From: Sialis fuliginosa
Lineage: Eukaryota; Arthropoda; Insecta; Megaloptera; Sialidae
Assembly: GCA_961205875.1 (NCBI GenBank)
Contig: OY540810.1
Coordinates: 20,770,001-20,834,000, forward strand
DNA length: 64,000 bases
Direction: 5' to 3'
Translations under genes and position numbers: made by a program
The notes under the pieces: model-generated
What the model was told of the DNA's origin: nothing
Databases searched by the model: none
What the model saw: only the letters and a program-made list of their open reading frames with translations
In this document: positions 33,851 to 44,852 of the stretch, piece by piece
How the letters are laid out: every line of letters starts with the position of its first letter
Position numbering within the stretch: position 1 is the first letter of the stretch

Positions 33851-34522
33851 ATTGTGAAATCTTAAAAGAATATACAAAGTTAGTAATGTTAGTATATGTA
33901 TAATGTATATACATACTATATAAATAATATTTATTAAAAATAGTTTACGTAACAATGGTTATTAGTTATTCTTATAATAATACAAACTATGTAAATTTTA
34001 ATTACTTTTATTTTTTTAACGAAACTTATTTCTATATAGATGTCATATGAAATGAGATAAACTCTAACAGAGCAAAAACTCGAACAACTAATTTTTATTA
34101 GTTGCTCTTCTGAAATGAGTGATTATGAAATAGATGCAGTTTATGGTATATTACTCTCTAAGTAGATGAATTGACTAATGAAGAGGGAATTGACTGTGAA
34201 TCATAGTATAAATACGTGGGAAAAAATTGTGGTGGCCACTATTTAGCAATATGATATAGATATTATAACAGTAATTGCGTGGAAAATTCACAATATTGCA
34301 AATAATACAAAAATTTCCCAACTTGATTTTCCATCCTATGTTGCTGATGCCCTAATAAAGCACGAGGGAGTAGCAGATGAGACACAAGAACCTGTGGCCA
34401 CAATCCACAAATCCTAATCTCGGCCGTCCTTCAATACATTTTTTATGAAAAGATGTGTAATATGAAAATATAGGCCATATTATCAGAGTACATGATACAA
34501 ATGCACGAACGAGATGTAAACA

Positions 34523-34772
34523 TTCTACAAGTCTTGAGGCTTCCGTGGTGATCTTGATATAAATCGACACGGCTTATACCCAGAAGTCAAATCACTTCTG
34601 GGTATAAGCCGTGTCGATTTGTTTATGTTATCGGCCAACGTTTAGTCACACATTGCAGTGTACATCTTTAGGGCTCTTCTATACTTTTAGAAGAGCCCTG
34701 AAGATATACACTGCAATATGTAACGAAACGTTAACATGATCAATCGCCGCGGTTTACACCCAGAAGCCAAGA
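34523..34772. mobile_element. Penelope-like fold-back insertion 2
   Basis: A 250-bp inverted pair of the same unit, starting CTACAAGTCTTGAGGCTTCC and ending CCCAGAAGCCAAGATCC. It is bracketed by AGATGTAAACATT (34510-34522) and AGATGTAAATATT (34773-34785), 12 of 13 identical, a clear target duplication inside the piggyBac pseudogene. The left arm has an extra inverted copy of the CGACACGGCTTATACCCAGA segment (34564-34612), giving a second small hairpin. The right arm, plus strand, keeps CTGAAGA (34698-34704) and GAAA (34725-34728) around a hairpin; the left arm has lost both. Confidence 0.75.
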
Positions 34773-35161
34773 TCCAGATGTAAATATTGTAAAAATCAAA
34801 GAATTTTTGTGTTGTATTTTTAGATTCACTTATTTATATATTTTTACTATACATAGTTATATTATACCTTATACGCCCAAGAGTGCGTCAACGCAACATT
34901 AAATATTGGGGAACTTGGACCCCCCAAAAAATTTTTTTTTGTAAAATAAGCTTATTTTTTAAATAAATAAACATATTAACAAAACATTTCTTATAATTTT
35001 TGAAAACTTAACCCTTTGGGCATTAATGGGTTAATATATAAATCTATACAAATTTTAAAACACGTGTTGCTTACATAATCTATGTTGTAAAAACATAGCG
35101 CAGAAAATTAAAAATACATTTAATTTAATGTATTTTGATTGGTTTTGTTAATAATATGACA

Positions 35162-37169
35162 GAGTCATTCCATGTCAAATCAACACAATTTTAATGAAAA
35201 ATTTACCTCACCATCTCAGATTTTAATGAAATTTAGCACAATTGTACTATTCATTTAGACTTAAAAAAATATCAAATTTTATTGAGATATGTCTACTGGT
35301 TTTGATATTACAGCTATGTAAAGTTTTCAAAAATTGATCAAAAAACCGTGATGGAAATTTTTTGAAATGCTCTGGAAGCTGATCTAATTGACTTAGAGAA
35401 CTGGGCGGGGTGTCATTTTACAGCATATTTCACACCGATTCCAATGATATACAACACAATATGGGTTAAGAAAAAAAATTTTTTCAAAATCAAAGTCAAA
35501 ATTTTGATTTTTAATTTCACAACAAGTACGGTTTCAAAAATTTTCAAATTAATACCAAACATAATCATTATAGTTGTGAATCACCTGGCAAAATATAAAT
35601 GTGGGATGACAATGGATTCTATGTTAAAATAATTTAAGACTGAAGCTCGAATTTAAAAATCGCTCTGTATTTCGACTGTGAAAAATTCAACAATGCTAAA
35701 ATGTATACTTGCATGAACATGAACACTAATATGAAGTAACAATACATTACTAAATTCAAAATGTGCTATTTTTTGCCACAGAAGCATGGCCCTCGCATTA
35801 CCACGGGCCCCCCAACTGGAATTGTTGCGAGCCCCTTAAGAATTTTTTTTTCGACCATACAGGTTTATTTGAACGACCTTTTTTAAGGTCTTTAAATAGA
35901 AAAAATAAATAATATCAAAGTTTATTTTTTAGGCCTTTCAATTCAAAATTTTAATTCATAAATTCATAATTCATTTTCAAGAATAACATTAATTCTCCCA
36001 GTCGGGGTCACAGGATTTACTTTTGTATATATTTTTAATTATAACTAAAGATATTTTGTAGTATTGTTGATTTATTTGCAACAAGCTTACTTACTTCAAA
36101 AATGATGAAAGCTAATAGTTTTATTTATTTATTTTTAATTCAAACTATCCCATAAGGTTACCACATACATACAGCTACATGTCATTGTATGCGTGAATAG
36201 TTTGACATTAACAAATTGGTATTTTGAAACTTGGATTACTGGTACTTAAAATATAACAATACAGCTTTTTATTACATTGAACTAACTACTATGTCATGTG
36301 TAAAATTTACCAATTTAGGCCTAACATTTTTTTAATAGCATAAATATTTCCTGTATACACAGTGATTTTTAAATTCGAGCTTCAGTCTTAAATTATTTTA
36401 TCATTGAACCCATTATCATCCCACATTTATATTTTGCCAGGTGATTCACAACTATAATGACTATTCTTGGTATTAATTTGAAAAGTTTTGAAAACGTAAA
36501 AAAAATTTTTCGTAACAATTCCAGTTGGGGGGCCCGTGGTAATGCAAGGGCCATGCTTCTGTGGAAAAAAATAGCCCATTTTGAATTTAGTAATGTATTG
36601 TTACTTCATATTAGTGTTCATGTTCATGCAAGTATACATTTTAGCATTGTTGAATTTTTCACAGTCGAAATACAGAGCGATTTTTAAATTCGAGCTTCAG
36701 TCTTAAATTATTTTAACATAGAATCCATTGTCATCCCACATTTATATTTTGCCAGGTGATTCACAACTATAATGACTATGTTTGGTATTAATTTGAAAAT
36801 TTTTGAAACCGTACTTGTTGTGAAATTAAAAATCAAAATTTTGACTTTGATTTTGAAAACATTTTTTTTCTTAACCCATATTGTGTTGTATATCATTGGA
36901 ATCGGTGTGAAATATGCTGTAAAATGACACCCCGCCCAGTTCTCTAAGTCAATTAGATCAGCTTCCAGAGCATTTCAAAAAATTTCCATCACGGTTTTTT
37001 GATCAATTTTTGAAAACTTTACATAGCTGTAATTTCAAAACCAGTAGACATATCTCAATAAAATTTGATATTTTTCTAAGTCTAAATGAATAGTACAATT
37101 GTGCTAAATTTCATTAAAATCTGAGGTGGTGAGGTTTATACCCTGTGTTGATTTGACATGGAATGACTC
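35162..37169. mobile_element. 2-kb fold-back element with long inverted arms
   Basis: Ends GAGTCATTCCATGTCAAATC at 35162 and its exact reverse complement to 37169, flanked by GACA on both sides (35158-35161, 37170-37173), so a 4-bp target duplication. The arms extend inward about 670 bp (35162-35835 against 36515-37169), closely similar but not identical. The middle carries a further copy of part of the right arm (36360-36500 repeats 36680-36805), so the element has an internal rearrangement. Matching 62-codon frames in both arms (35444-35632 plus; 36708-36896 minus), Ile/Lys/Val-rich, are nearly identical because they are the same DNA; no domain is recognised. Superfamily uncertain. Confidence 0.85.
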
Positions 37170-37319
37170 GACAGTTAGTTAAAGGAGCATTTAGTTAGAA
37201 CGAGTCTTACATATTTGACATTAATTATTTATTGATTAAATTAAAATCTTATTATCAAATAGTTCATTTTTACTAGTTATTGATAATCTTATATTCCGAG
37301 GCTCTCAAGGAAACTTACA

Positions 37320-37440
37320 TATAAATAAAGTTGATAACGTCTCGGTCTCGTCTCGTCAAAATTTAAAACAGTCTCGTATCGGTCTTGTATCGTACGAATT
37401 TAAGATAATCTCTTCTCGGTCGTGTATCATATGAAAACAT
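37320..37440 (-). repeat. CTCGGTCTCGTCTCG repeat fragment
   Basis: Contains GTCTCGGTCTCGTCTCGTC, GTCTCGTATCGGTCTTG and TCTTCTCGGTCGTG; the reverse complement appears at 60705-60785 (ACCGAGACAAGAC, CGAGATAAGACCGAGATG). It is a short dispersed repeat or transposon end. The same word recurs three times locally, so it is partly iterated. Confidence 0.5.
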
Positions 37441-37449
37441 TAATTTGTA

Positions 37450-38580
37450 TTTTATACAAGAACGAAATCTTATTTTTCTGACTGTTTTTCACGATCTTAC
37501 CAAGACTATATCAGAGCAGATCAAATGCAAGTACATCACGCCGACACCATCTTGGGCTGGAATCTCTTGAGGCGCCATATCACACTACACACACACACAC
37601 ACAAACTTCGTTGAAATAAGTCCTCCATGTTGTCAGACCACCAGTGACATCAGATATGGGCGTAAAGTCGAATAAAAATCTCACTTCACTTTGCCAGGAA
37701 TTACGATATGTAGTACGCAGATCGTGTTTACCTAGACACACGCATATACCTGTCGAAGTTGTGCAGTGACGCCGTTTATCACGGGGTTTACAATAATAGG
37801 GTTTTTTGTGTTATTGTTTATAAAATAAAATTCAATGTAATATTTTATTAATGACATTAATATGATCGCTATGACGCATTATTCTATGGACAAAAAGGGC
37901 AATTGCTTAGGGTCTCCACCAGCAAAGAGCCCCTAAGCCTATTCTTTCAAGAGATTTTACCTAAAATTCTTCCTTAGATTTTTTAGGCGGGTAGTGTGGA
38001 ATCTAAGAGATTACTAAGGAGGGGGGGTGGTTATCTCAGAGGAAATTCAAATTTGCCTGGTGTTCCATCAAGCTATAATGCGTCATTTATTTATTTATTC
38101 TGGAAAATTCGGATCTATATGACAGTTAAAGTTAAAACTAGACAAAAATTGGATTTATCCGGTTTTTACTATAGTATGATTTTATTTTAATTTTAATTTG
38201 TAACAAACAAACAAAGGATATAATTTATATAAAGTGATTTTAAATTTTGTTCATTATAATAAATAAACAGTTAACATTTTCTCCCATTTGGATAAGCAGG
38301 TGCCACCACTGGTGATTGGTAACTCTATACCTACACACTAGACAGTGTCGGTGTGTTAGTGTGTTCGCCATCGTTAGGTTAGTTTATGGCTATTTACTTT
38401 ATTGGATGTAAAATGTTAATTACCCTTGGTGGTGGTCTCAAGACGATACGTATCAGATTCTCTGTGAATTTCTTCATGCTATATTTGATGAAATCTTATA
38501 TCGGATTTATTTTATCACGTCGTTGATTGGATCTACGAGACTAGCGTTAACATGTTACATGTTATCTAGATACCTCATTA
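37450..38580. other. Mixed spacer with a CA microsatellite
   Basis: A (CA)n tract lies at 37586-37603. GC-richer patches at 37540-37580, 37730-37790 and 38300-38380 carry no coding-like frame; the 64-codon frame at 37996-38190 passes through a G-run and has no domain. Nothing can be assigned. Confidence 0.4.
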
Positions 38581-40970
38581 GTTGATTTTTATGTTTTAAT
38601 TTTTAATTTGATTTGTTTTTTTTTCATCAATACGTCCTGTAACGGTTGAAATAGCTCGTGAATAATCAGTCGAGGAGAATTTGTGTTATTATTATTTATG
38701 AAAATCAGTTGACAAGAAAATAATAAAAAATTAAATAAAAGTGACGTATAATTTTCTGAACAGTTAATGTTGAAAAAAAAATTTTCACAAAAAAATAAAA
38801 TAATAAAAGGACTTTTATTGTAGAGCGTAATTTTCATTAAAATTAGATCAATGTCGTTAAGATCGGCAAGAAAAAATAATTGTTTGCATTTTTTTTTTCA
38901 ATTTTATTTGACTCGATGCTATATCGAAAATTTTATAAAGAATCTTTATCAAATATCATAAATTTGTGCATATAATAAAACCAATAACATCAAGATTAAT
39001 AAAATAGTAACGGAATATTTTTAACCTCCACAATAGTGTGTAACAAGATATATTCCTGCAGAATTGTTTTAAAATGTTAAATTTATAATTGGTTATTGAA
39101 AAAATAGTAATATTAATTAGACTATAATATGTACTATATATTTGATTAATTTAATTTTCATTTGTAATTATATTCAAAAGAATTATTTTTCTGACAATAT
39201 ATTTAAAAATAAATCTCATAAGCATGTGAACAAGGAAATATATATTATAATCTAATAAATTTCAGATATGATAATGCGTAGGTATAAACTAATTGACTTT
39301 TATTGTGGTTCTTATTGTATAAAATTTGTGATATTGTTAGATAAAATTACGATGAAATAAAAACATGCAATAATATCTAATCAGCTTTAGTATCAGTACA
39401 TGTTAAAACATCTTAATTATTTATCGGAACGACTTAATATTTTTTGAACAGGATACATTAATTGTGTGTAAATAATATGTGTTTTTTGTTTAAGATTGCT
39501 ATTTCTCACGCTACTACAAATTAGATTTTTATATTAATATTCCCCTACACCATAGTAATTTCTCGTGCTTAAAATCAATTTACAAATTTTATACAAAAGA
39601 AATTTTATCTGTGCAGTGGTATTTTATTTAAACGAAATTTTTTAAATTGGAACACATATTTTTCGCTGTTGTTTCGTGTCTAAAGACAATTTTAATGAGA
39701 TTTATAATTATACCCATATATATTTATGCGAACACAAATGTCGTGGTTTTTTTTAAATACAATAAATTTATGTCTTCAAAAAAATATTTAAATTATTTTA
39801 ATGTTTAACATACCTACATGTATTTTTAAATTTATTTTTTATCTGATAGAAATCAATTTGTAATAATTTCATTTTTATTGCCGATTCTTCATGTTAAAGT
39901 TATATAAAATATATAATCTATATAAATTATGTCGTGCAAATACCATAAAAAATAAATACTATTTATTATATAAGTATAAGCAAATCATTGGATTTGAATC
40001 GACGTTATATATGTATATTTTTCAGAAAAGAGCAGTAAATATTCAAAAATATACAAAATAAACAAAATAGATTTCTTCAGCAACGAAAATTGCTTGCTAC
40101 ATATTATGAAGTTTTATACCTACACATTAACCCAATCGTGCCCAGCGTTACATACATACATATATGATATATATGTATATACGTGTCTAGTAGCATTGTT
40201 TTATTGTGGTTAGGTGTATATTTTTAGTTTATGTGACTAAGAAACCACAGTTTCTCCATTTTTCCAATAGTACATATATGTATGTAACAGAGCGCTTTTG
40301 TTAAAATTTTGCGTTTGATGTAAGATTATTTTAATTAGAATGAGTTTGAAATCATACTTATTTTCGAGGATCCGACTGAATACATCAACAATGCAATTAC
40401 CAACGTTCTGGAGTTTTAGTATACATAGATAGGTAACTAGGTATGAATTGATGACAGAAAAATTAGTAATATCGGTAACAAAAAAAAACCTCGGGAACGA
40501 TTGAGTTAAGAAATCGATGAGCGTAGTCGACCAAGGGGTGCAAGGGTAGTTTGGTAAGAGGTAAAAAAGATGATAAAGTGTTTTTTCTTGACTAATATCA
40601 AAACAAAAAAATTTATTGGAAATGTTTCAATTATTTTTTTATCCCCTTTATAGATCTTTAATTTGTTTTTTTATTTTATTTTAATACAATAAGAATTAAC
40701 AGATATACGACTGTTAAAAACTAACCTGTTTATGCACGAAGTGTGATAACTATCATTTTATCACGACGCCCGTTTAATTGGCGCTTCTATTGACTGATGC
40801 ATCAATTTTAAAGGATTTTTATATAAGCATCTAAATTAAATGTTCTTTACGTTAATATTACTCAAATTATAATAACTTGAAAATTGTAAATGTTATTATG
40901 AAATGCAGTTGGTTCTTTACAAGATTCTTTGATGAAGGAATTATTATTTAAAAAAATCTATTTTTATTGT
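38581..40970. other. AT-rich spacer, no gene seen
   Basis: Very AT-rich. A purine/TA-rich microsatellite-like tract with ATACATATATG words lies at 40150-40190 and again at 40270-40290. The 82-codon minus frame (38589-38837) is Phe/Asn/Lys-rich and not credible. Confidence 0.45.
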
Positions 40971-40980
40971 ATGTACTATG

Positions 40981-41759
40981 CAGGGTATAATACGTAAACA
41001 TACCGACACACTTTCAAGAGTTGTCGAGGAAATTAAAACAATCGCTTTTTGTTAATAAACCTATGTCTGCAAACGAACCGTTTAAGCAGTAGAGCAAAAG
41101 AAAAGACCCTGCACATAAGCAATGAATTTTGCCTTTTGGTTGAATTTTTTTGTAATTTGCGGAAATGATACTTCAAAGTATGTTGATCAAAAGTTGTAAT
41201 GGGTGCAACCAACGAAAAGCCATAATTTCTGCTTCATTTTACGTTTATGTTTATTTAAAGTATTAACTTTTAAAAAATTTTGCTAAGAATGAAAAGTTCT
41301 TAGAATTAGATAAAAATTGTTTTATAACATTTATTAATTTTATAGTGTCCAACCAAAAAACTAAAAAAATATCACCAAATGTTCTAAAAAAAATGTCTTT
41401 GTATTTATTGACTAACAACAAGTCGCAGCACTTTTTATTATTTGTAAATTTTTCTAAAAGTTGACTCTTTAGGAGATAAAAATAAAAATTAATATATGCA
41501 TAAAATCATGTATTAAACAATTAAAATATTTGGATGCCCCCTGGTGCAGAATTTATGGATTTTCGTAGGCTACGCCCATTACAACTTTTGATCAATTTAC
41601 AAAATTTTTAACTAAAAGGCCCATTGATTTTATACGGGTTTCTTTTTTGCTCTACTGCTAAAACAGCTCTTTTGTGGATATGAGTTTATTGACAAAAAGC
41701 GATTGTTTATGTCCTCAACAATTCCTGAAAGTTTGTCGATATATTTACGGGACAGCCTG
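40981..41759. mobile_element. Mariner-like element with long inverted arms
   Basis: Ends CAGGGTATAATACGTAAACA (40981) and the reverse complement of CAGGCTGTCCCGTAAATATA (to 41759), with TA on the right flank and TG on the left, probably a mutated TA. The inverted arms run about 230 bp inward: ACAATCGCTTTTTGTTAATA, GCAGTAGAGCAAAAGAAA and TGATCAAAAGTTGTAATGGG all have reversed partners at 41580-41710. 779 bp; no transposase frame. The CAGGxTGTCCCGTAAAT wording is common at mariner-type MITE ends in insects. Confidence 0.75.
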
Positions 41760-41764
41760 TATAT

Positions 41765-42195
41765 ATAGTCAGATATAAAAAAGAAAAAAAGTAACATTAC
41801 AAATAGGGAATGTATAAATTACTCAACTAAATTACATCACTATTCAAAAAAGAAATCTCTACAGCTATTGAATATCCACCGATAATAAAATATTTTACTT
41901 GAAACCCCACAATTGTTTTCTTGCCAACTTAAAAATCCACAGGAAAAAGTCTATTTGGACGATTGAACAACAGCTCCTATAAATATTTATAAATGGCCAT
42001 TACTTTAAATCTTCCTTTCCTCCATTGAGGGATTCCCTTTATTACGTTTCCTTGTGTGGCTTTGCAAATTCCGACATTAATCTTGGTTAAGAATGGAGAT
42101 GAGCAGCAAGATACCTCTCACACTCACAATACATCTTCGTTTAAGTTACTTACCCAACTCTTCATACAATCACCTGTATCGGAATAAGTGACATT
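41765..42195. other. Spacer, no gene seen
   Basis: Base composition becomes less AT-rich toward 42050. No reading frame or repeat partner stands out. Confidence 0.4.
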
Positions 42196-42310
42196 TTTTG
42201 CATGCGTGCTTCGCCTTATTGGCGTCACGTCGTTATAAACATTGCAATGCGCATGCGCTGCCGCCTTCACATCAGATTGCAGTACTGATAGCAACTGATT
42301 CCATCAAGGA
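42196..42310. promoter_or_regulatory. NRF1-type palindrome with CRE-like site (candidate promoter)
   Basis: TGCGCATGCGC at 42248-42258 is a perfect match to the NRF1 (erect wing in insects) palindrome. It lies 20 bp downstream of GGCGTCACGTC (42221-42231), a CRE-like word next to an inverted CCAAT-like TTATTGG, with a TATAAA at 42234. A second half-palindrome GCATGCGTGC is at 42200. The arrangement resembles promoters of ubiquitously expressed genes. No convincing coding exon follows on either strand within 1 kb. Confidence 0.3.
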
Positions 42311-42612
42311 AAAGCTATTGTGTGCTCACAACTACTGTCACTGTTCTGTCAAATAGTAAACAGTTGCATGCAACATAAAATAGAATGCATATGTGTTTTG
42401 TTCTGCTTCTGGAATATTAAAATTGTTAATAGGAAACTACAGTTAGTAACGGTAATTAATTATGTGTAGGTACTTAGTAATTTTGATTTTGATAAGTAAG
42501 TATAGTTAAAATTTTTGTTTAAGTTTATTTAAATTAATTGTTTTAATTTTATTTTACTAAATAATTTATAATCGATGCGTCAAACTTAAAATTAATTTGC
42601 ATTCATCTAGAT

Positions 42613-42835
42613 CAGTGACTGCTAAACTGTGTGCCGCGGCACAGTAGCGCGCCGTGAATAATTTAAAAGTATAGTTTTATATTAAATGTATTAATTTATG
42701 ATAATAATAATTCATGTATTTTTGTTTATACTAGTAAAATATATTTAAATTTTGTTGAAATTTTTATTTGGTGTGCCGCATAATAAATCCTCCTTGCCTA
42801 GTATATCGTAAGATAAAGAAGTTTAGCAGACACTG
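42613..42835. mobile_element. hAT MITE, 223 bp
   Basis: Inverted ends CAGTGACTGCTAAACT (42613) and the reverse complement of CAGTGTCTGCTAAACT (to 42835), bracketed by ATCTAGAT (42605-42612) and AGCTAGAT (42836-42843), 7 of 8 identical. Subterminal GTGTGCCGCGGCAC and GTGTGCCGCA recall the GC-rich subterminal blocks of hAT MITEs of the CAGTGGTTCTCAA type. Non-coding. Confidence 0.8.
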
Positions 42836-42849
42836 AGCTAGATAAAAGT

Positions 42850-44165
42850 TGGGCTATTACTTTAAACAAAGATACGGATTAAATATTATTACTTATTCGC
42901 GGACCAGTAGTTTTATTTTACATAGTTTTTCTTTCGTAATTTTCACTGAAAACTATAAAATTTATAAATTTTTTTAGTTAAAATCAGTTTAAAGCTGCTA
43001 AATTCTCGATCAAATAAAAATACTTAAAGAAAACAACTACTTATAACATTTGTATTACTTATTTACGTAAAATTACGTTTTCCCGACACTAAGAAGTAAC
43101 TTAAGAAGCATATATAATAAATAAAACACCTGTTGATATCTTATAAAGTGCCATTTATAATAAAACGATTTTTAACCCTCCATCTCTCAACACTTAAATA
43201 CAACAGTTAATAAAAATGAAAAAAAAGTATATCTGGCAACCTTGTGAAAGGCACGTATCATTACATAAAAAGTTATTTTATGTATATGTACTTTTATACA
43301 GTTGTACTATAGTAATACCTCATTAACTTTATGGGAATATGTTCACTGTATTCGTGTGTCTTTGGTATGTTTCTTTTGCATACCCATATTATGAATTTTT
43401 CCATATTACATGTATCAAAAATTATTGTTCACATTCAAACTTCTTTATATATGTATACATTTCATTTTGAAATATGTTTCAAGTTATGTGTGTCAGATTT
43501 TTCTCTTTATATTAAAAATGTTTTCAAACTAAACATATAAAATGTTGGACAATATTTGGTTTGTTTTTAAAGAAAGTACATTTTTTGTAACAGTTTTTGT
43601 TGAGGTCCTTGTAAAAGAATACGTACTTAGAATAATATTAACCAATCACGTATTATAAGCTACATGTAGCACTTTTTTTAGTTTGTCTACGTGATGTATA
43701 AGTTTCATTGGAAGAAGTTTCATTCAGTGTTTATAAAAAGTGTTAAACATTACAAATTAAATTTTAGATCACTATTTTTACTTTATGTACGTGTGTTATA
43801 TAAAAACTTATTTATATAACAAGTATGTATAAATTAATAAGGCACAAGACTTCTCTTTATGAGTAAACAATCTCTTCTTCGACGATTTATTAGGATAAAT
43901 GGACTGTGTTATGCACTAATATATAAATCCATAAAAACATAATTTTTGAGTTAGTAATGCAGTTTTGTTCAAAATAAAGTTTATATTATCGAAAATAACT
44001 CATAGTTATAAAAATTTTATTTAAATTATAATTTAACTGCAAAATATTATTTGCGATTGGTTTGAAAAGTAAATATATATGTATAATAATGTTTTCAGAT
44101 AATATTGAAAGATGTATCCAATTAACCAACCAAACGCCTAATTACTATTTTCTAGTAAAAATAAC
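42850..44165. other. AT-rich spacer, no gene seen
   Basis: The 69-codon plus frame at 43331-43540 (Phe/Ile/His/Cys-rich) is typical of AT-rich chance frames. Nothing else recognised. Confidence 0.4.
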
Positions 44166-44168
44166 TAA

Positions 44169-44718
44169 GGTACTGGCACTAGTCTTAGATATGACCCCAG
44201 TAATGACTATTTTTTAATTAAATGTACTGAATTGTGTTGATATTTGATTACAACTATTTCTGAATATTAATCTATATACATATATTTAACTGTCTTACAG
44301 CGTGGTTTAACGACAATCGGCCAATAGGTGTCAAAATGGTGGACATTTAAACTAATTATTAGTATAATTTATTTATTAATTATTATAGTATAATAACAAC
44401 TGCTTTACATTATTTTAAATTTGACGATTCTTTTTTTTATATATTTTGTGTCGTAGTAATTATCATTTTGTAATCATTAGAAACCACTACGTGCTCATTA
44501 CTGGTTTTACTTTATCCATTACTCGAGAAAAACAAACAAAATAAAAGGCTATAATTAAAAAAAAAACTATATTTGCGAACTTTGGTGATAAAATTGATTA
44601 AAAAAGAGTTACTTGTTTTATTAGTAACATGAGTTCATGAGAATTACAAGAAAGAAGCCCGTCAATCACAAAAACAGTAAACCGTGCCATTATAGCGGCC
44701 ATAACTGGTGCCAGAATC
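44169..44718 (+). mobile_element. GGTACTGG-family TIR element, copy C
   Basis: Left end GGTACTGGCACTAGTCTTAG, right end the reverse complement of GATTCTGGCACCAGTTATGG. Flanking ATAACTAA and TTATATAA agree at five of eight positions and could be a worn duplication. Interior order as in copy A: ATGACCCCAGTAATGAC, AATGTACTGAATT, TGACATTTTGACACCTATTG in reverse wording (CAATAGGTGTCAAAATGG), CATTACTGGTTTTACTTTAT, AAAGGCTATAATT. 550 bp. Its right end lies inside a tandem duplication. Confidence 0.75.
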
Positions 44719-44852
44719 TTATATAAGTATAACAAAATCACAAATGTTTTAATTAAAGAAGCCCGTCAATCACAAAAACAGTAAACCGTGCCATTATAGC
44801 GGCCATAACTGGTGCCAGAATCTTATATAAGTATAACAAAATCACAAATGTT
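44651..44852 (+). repeat. Recent 104-bp tandem duplication
   Basis: 44651-44754 and 44755 onward are identical over about 98-100 bases, both starting AAAGAAGCCCGTCAATCAC and running through the right end of the GGTACTGG copy into flank ATATAAGTATAACAAAATC. Because it spans the element boundary, the duplication is younger than the insertion, and the perfect identity makes it the youngest event visible in the window (or an assembly artefact). Confidence 0.9.

Larger units (their letters stand above)
33557..34850 (+). pseudogene. piggyBac-like transposase, deleted and frameshifted
   Basis: Start ATG 33557 gives MNSSGDTDIIVKT before the first insertion. Coding resumes at about 34110 with MSDYEIDAV and, after frameshifts, DELTNEEGIDCES, the acidic N-terminal stretch usual in this family. 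It then jumps to WWPLF (34228-34245) and, in another frame, IDIITVIAWKIHNI and ISQLDFPSYVADALIKH, the conserved helices after the third catalytic Asp. The segment with the DDD triad is absent, consistent with an internal deletion. Worn zinc-ribbon wording (YKCTNE, then CKNQ beyond the second insertion) closes the frame. Several stops and frameshifts make it non-functional. Confidence 0.7.
33183..35030 (+). mobile_element. Internally deleted piggyBac-like element
   Basis: Flanked by TTAA on both sides (33179-33182 and 35031-35034), the obligatory piggyBac target. Inverted ends are CCCATTAACGCCCAAGAG (left) and the reverse complement of CCCATTAATGCCCAAAGGG (right). A subterminal 24-base motif containing GCCCAAGAGTGCG and AACGCAAC occurs three times: direct at 33192 and 34869, inverted at 33527-33550. 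The body holds the start, the acidic N-terminal part and the C-terminal part of a transposase; the catalytic core is deleted. It is broken by Penelope-like insertions at about 33600-33850 and 34523-34772. About 1.85 kb including them; non-autonomous. Confidence 0.85.
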
